A DNA stretch of 8,236 bases from Candidatus Roizmanbacteria bacterium CG22_combo_CG10-13_8_21_14_all_34_12 (lineage in GTDB: Bacteria; Patescibacteriota; Microgenomatia; UBA1406; GWC2-37-13): assembly GCA_002786595.1 (NCBI GenBank), contig PCTC01000010.1, forward strand, positions 1 to 8,236. The letters run 5' to 3'. Made by a program: the position numbers and the translations under genes. Positions 6,599 to 8,236 of the stretch are shown one piece after another (position 1 is the first letter of the stretch; the number at the start of each line of letters is the position of its first letter). Below the pieces are notes generated by a model. The model worked only from the letters and a program-made list of their open reading frames with translations, had not been told where the DNA came from and searched no databases.

Positions 6599-6694
6599 CC
6601 TAATTAACCTAATTGATCTAATTACTCTAAATAAATCCCAATCCTTAATTGGTTTTTGGAAATTATTTAGGTCAATTAGAAATTAGTAATTAGA
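6599..6694. repeat. 9-mer tandem array and its inverted copies between tsaC-tsaE and tsaD
   Basis: Four tandem 9-mers, CCTAATTAA, CCTAATTGA, TCTAATTAC and TCTAAATAA, fill 6599-6634. Their complements occur at 6663-6694. Perfect pairs include TCTAATTACT (6617-6626) with AGTAATTAGA (6685-6694), CTAATTGA (6609-6616) with TCAATTAG (6672-6679), and CTAAATAA (6627-6634) with TTATTTAG (6663-6670). The centre holds CCAAT-CCTTA-ATTGG (6638-6652) followed by TTTTT, a weak terminator-like hairpin. The array starts right after the tsaC-tsaE stop and ends 6 bp before the tsaD ATG, leaving no room for a Shine-Dalgarno sequence. Confidence 0.7.
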
Positions 6695-6700
6695 AATTTT

Positions 6701-7819
6701 ATGCATATCCTAGCCATTGATACCTCTTGTGATGAAACTTCCGTTGCCGTGACTGATGGCCGAAAAGTTTTGTCCAACGTCATTTATTCCCAAGTTTTAC
6801 TTCATAAGAAATGGGGAGGAGTTGTACCGTCAATTGCCAAAAGGGCTCATGAAGAGAGAATAAATTTTGTAGTGGAGAGTGCCTGTCATCCCCGAGGAGG
6901 CGGGGATCCAGAGCTTTTAAATTCAATTGATTATATTGCTGTTACACAGGGTCCAGGTCTTGCAGTTGCCTTAGAAGTAGGAATAAAAAAAGCCAAAGAA
7001 TTGGCAAAAAAATACCGGAAAAAATTAATCGCCGTTAATCATTTGGAGGGTCATATTTATTCTGCCTTTGTTCAAAATAGCCAAGGAAATCCAAAAAGGG
7101 ATTTTAATTTTCCGTATTTAGCACTAATTATTTCAGGTGGGCATACTGAATTTGTGATTTTTAAAAATCACTTTGAATATGAAATAATCGGTCAGACTCT
7201 AGATGATGCGGCTGGCGAAGCGTTAGATAAAGCGGCAAAGTTACTAGGGTTAGGATATCCAGGTGGACCGGTTCTTGAAAGATTAGCAAAAGAAGTTAGG
7301 AACAAAGATGGTCATAATTTTCCCCGGCCGATGTTAAAGTCGAAAGATCTAAATTTTTCTTTTTCCGGTTTAAAAACATCCTTTTATTATTTTTTGAAAA
7401 GCAATAATCACGTCATTCCCGTCCCCATTCGGGGACAGGCTCCGGCGGGAATCCAGTTGAATGGATCCCCGATCAGGTCGGGGATGACGAAGGAATCAAA
7501 GTATGATCTTCGTCAGTTAGCCAGTTCTTTTCAAGAAGCGGTTTTTGACACCCTGATCAAAAAAACCGAGAAGGCAATCAAGTTCACTACAATTAATCAA
7601 TTAATTGTAGTGGGAGGAGTGGTAGCCAATTTTCGCCTAAGAAAATTGATGAGGGATCTGGTAAAGAAATATAATGGGGAAGTTTTATTTCCCTCTTACA
7701 AATATTTGACTGGGGACAACGCCGCAATGATTGGTATCGTCGCTGGATTTAAGGCAGAGAAGAGTTTGTTTGTTGAAGATGTTGGACGACTTGATCGAAT
7801 CCCAAGAATGAGTTTGTGA
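6701..7819 (+). CDS. tsaD: tRNA N6-threonylcarbamoyladenosine transferase TsaD, with two in-frame palindromic insertions
   Basis: TsaD (Kae1/Qri7/YgjD family) transfers the threonylcarbamoyl group from threonylcarbamoyl-AMP to N6 of A37 in ANN-decoding tRNAs, normally with TsaB and TsaE. The ASKHA-fold signatures are clear: MHILAIDTSCDETSVAV at the start, GGVVPSIAKRAH with metal ligand H50, NHLEGH (113-118; H114 and H118), SGGHTE (145-150), FSFSGLKT (219-226) and TGDNAAMI (337-344; metal ligand D339). Its 372 aa exceed the usual 335-345 or so. The excess is explained by CHPRGGGDPE (62-71), from the element at 6884-6912, and by residues 238-263, from the element at 7411-7489. Both fall in loops that vary between TsaD proteins and outside the motifs above, so the enzyme is probably active. 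The start is the only ATG before the conserved HILAIDTS, with no Shine-Dalgarno sequence. The stop is TGA. Confidence 0.96.
   Translation: MHILAIDTSCDETSVAVTDGRKVLSNVIYSQVLLHKKWGGVVPSIAKRAHEERINFVVESACHPRGGGDPELLNSIDYIAVTQGPGLAVALEVGIKKAKELAKKYRKKLIAVNHLEGHIYSAFVQNSQGNPKRDFNFPYLALIISGGHTEFVIFKNHFEYEIIGQTLDDAAGEALDKAAKLLGLGYPGGPVLERLAKEVRNKDGHNFPRPMLKSKDLNFSFSGLKTSFYYFLKSNNHVIPVPIRGQAPAGIQLNGSPIRSGMTKESKYDLRQLASSFQEAVFDTLIKKTEKAIKFTTINQLIVVGGVVANFRLRKLMRDLVKKYNGEVLFPSYKYLTGDNAAMIGIVAGFKAEKSLFVEDVGRLDRIPRMSL
6884..6912. repeat. Short dRS3-like palindrome in tsaD (element A)
   Basis: Perfect 7-bp arms ATCCCCG (6888-6894) and CGGGGAT (6901-6907) enclose an AGGAGG loop, within a TGTCATCCCCG...CGGGGATCCAGAG frame. 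It is strongly GC-rich against an AT-rich gene. It encodes the peptide CHPRGGGDPE between a conserved helix and the IDYIAVTQGPG strand-loop. The ATyCCC...GGGrAT layout resembles Neisseria dRS3 and similar palindromes in many genomes, which tolerate landing inside genes. Confidence 0.75.
7411..7489. repeat. 79-bp composite palindrome in tsaD (element B)
   Basis: Two units of the same family lie in inverted order. The outer ends CGTCATTCCCG (7411-7421) and CGGGGATGACG (7479-7489) are complementary with one mismatch. The inner CGGGAATCCAG (7446-7456) mirrors TGGATCCCCG (7462-7471). Internal hairpins are GTCCCC-ATTC-GGGGAC (7421-7436) and ATCCCCGA-TCAGG-TCGGGGAT (7465-7485). By hand count about 50 of 79 bases are G or C. 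It encodes residues 238-263 (VIPVPIRG... to ...SGMT) in frame, between FYYFLKS and the DLRQLASSFQEAVFD helix of TsaD, a loop of variable length in the family. Confidence 0.8.
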
Positions 7820-7826
7820 GATTATA

Positions 7827-7854
7827 TTGACTTCATATTTTTTTTTGCTAAACT
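7827..7854 (+). promoter_or_regulatory. Promoter of the Rrf2-family gene
   Basis: TTGACT (7827-7832) and TAAACT (7849-7854) are 16 nt apart. TG at 7846-7847 makes the second an extended -10 (TGCTAAACT). Transcription would start near 7861, about 10 nt before the ATG at 7871, giving a very short leader without a Shine-Dalgarno sequence. The spacer contains a run of nine Ts. Rrf2 proteins often repress their own promoter, so an operator may overlap here, but I see no clear dyad. Confidence 0.6.
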
Positions 7855-7870
7855 ATTACTACACAAGTAT

Positions 7871-8236
7871 ATGTTAGCAATAACCAAACAATCTGACTAC
7901 GGATTGATATTACTATCATACATTTATAAAAAAAATGTACAGGTTCGATTGTCTGAGTTAATAAAAGAGACTAAATTACCTCAAAGATTTTTAGCCAGGA
8001 TCGCCGCTGAATTAGTTAAAAAAGGATTACTTATTAGTCGTGAAGGAAAAAATGGAGGATATTTAATTTTACCTAAAATCAAAACAATTTCTTTTTTTGA
8101 CTATCTAACCATTTTTGAAAATGATGTTGTGGTCAGTAGCTGCGTCGACAACAATCATGAATGTAAGTTTGAAAAGATATGTAATCATAAAGATTTCATT
8201 AAAAAAAAATTAAGTGTTGTTTTAACAAAAGAACTT
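7871..8236 (+). CDS. Rrf2/IscR-family transcriptional regulator, Fe-S sensing type (3' end beyond window)
   Basis: The first 122 codons are present and run off the window edge without a stop. The N-terminal winged helix fits the Rrf2 family: KQSDYGLILLSYI (6-18), RLSELIKETKLPQRFLARI (26-44) and the wing SREGKNGGYLI (56-66). Three cysteines, C91, C98 and C104, are spaced C-x6-C-x5-C, close to the C92, C98 and C104 cluster ligands of E. coli IscR, with a His at 106. The protein therefore probably binds an Fe-S cluster and senses Fe-S or redox status. In many bacteria such a gene heads the suf or isc operon, but the neighbour is not visible. An extended -10 promoter sits just upstream, and the start follows it by 16 nt. 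Membership of the family is firm; the specific regulator type is inferred. Confidence 0.9.
   Translation, partial: MLAITKQSDYGLILLSYIYKKNVQVRLSELIKETKLPQRFLARIAAELVKKGLLISREGKNGGYLILPKIKTISFFDYLTIFENDVVVSSCVDNNHECKFEKICNHKDFIKKKLSVVLTKEL

Noticed and set aside
6638..6657. Rho-independent terminator between tsaC-tsaE and tsaD
   Set aside because: A 5-bp stem with few G-C pairs and only five Ts is too weak to call; it is better described as the centre of the repeat array.
6894..6905. AGGAGG at 6895-6900 as a ribosome binding site for an internal start in tsaD
   Set aside because: It is the loop of the palindromic element; no start codon at proper spacing follows, and the conserved TsaD N-terminus lies upstream in the same frame.
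575..7819. Alternative genetic code with TGA read as an amino acid (as in Gracilibacteria and Absconditabacteria)
   Set aside because: TGA is absent inside all genes and serves as the natural stop of tsaC-tsaE and tsaD at the expected protein ends.

Overview
The window is AT-rich bacterial DNA with compact genes and the standard genetic code: tsaC-tsaE and tsaD both end on TGA, and no gene has an internal TGA. None of the seven starts has a recognisable Shine-Dalgarno sequence. The 5'-3' exonuclease has no polymerase domain, housekeeping genes are packed closely, and short palindromic elements sit inside genes. Together these suggest a small-genome lineage such as Candidatus Patescibacteria (CPR). 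That placement is inference from style and protein flavour, not from a marker gene.

Layout. Positions 1-226 are non-coding and hold a 36-bp nested palindrome, a second 9-bp inverted repeat, and a promoter-like TTGACA/TATAAT pair separated by an (AGT)4 microsatellite. A 113-codon orphan gene follows (227-568, +). It converges with glmS across 6 nt. On the minus strand the order of transcription is ftsH (5378-3519), a stand-alone PolA-type 5'-3' exonuclease (3403-2486), then glmS (2344-575). Divergent from ftsH are a TsaC-TsaE fusion (5540-6598) and tsaD (6701-7819), both on the plus strand. The window ends inside an Rrf2/IscR-type regulator (7871 onward, +) that keeps three cluster-ligand cysteines.

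How the genes fit together. TsaC makes threonylcarbamoyl-adenylate, TsaD transfers the threonylcarbamoyl group to A37 of ANN-decoding tRNAs, and TsaE is the ATPase that drives the TsaD cycle. Most of the t6A pathway therefore sits in two adjacent genes; TsaB is not in the window. The minus-strand group covers membrane protein quality control (FtsH), Okazaki-fragment/repair nuclease activity, and entry into amino-sugar and cell-envelope synthesis (GlmS). The Rrf2 protein may be the first gene of an Fe-S assembly (suf/isc) operon beyond the edge.

The most unusual content is outside ordinary gene function. (1) The four gaps of 100-160 bp are filled by long imperfect palindromes whose arms are degenerate short tandem words. 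Two of these run into the 3' ends of genes, and one encodes the FtsH C-terminus. (2) Three GC-richer palindromic elements are inserted in frame in the two t6A genes, adding peptides to variable loops. (3) The exonuclease ends in QIGLF, a good match to the bacterial sliding-clamp-binding motif, giving it a FEN1-like layout. I do not see a defence system, CRISPR array, transposase, tRNA or rRNA here.
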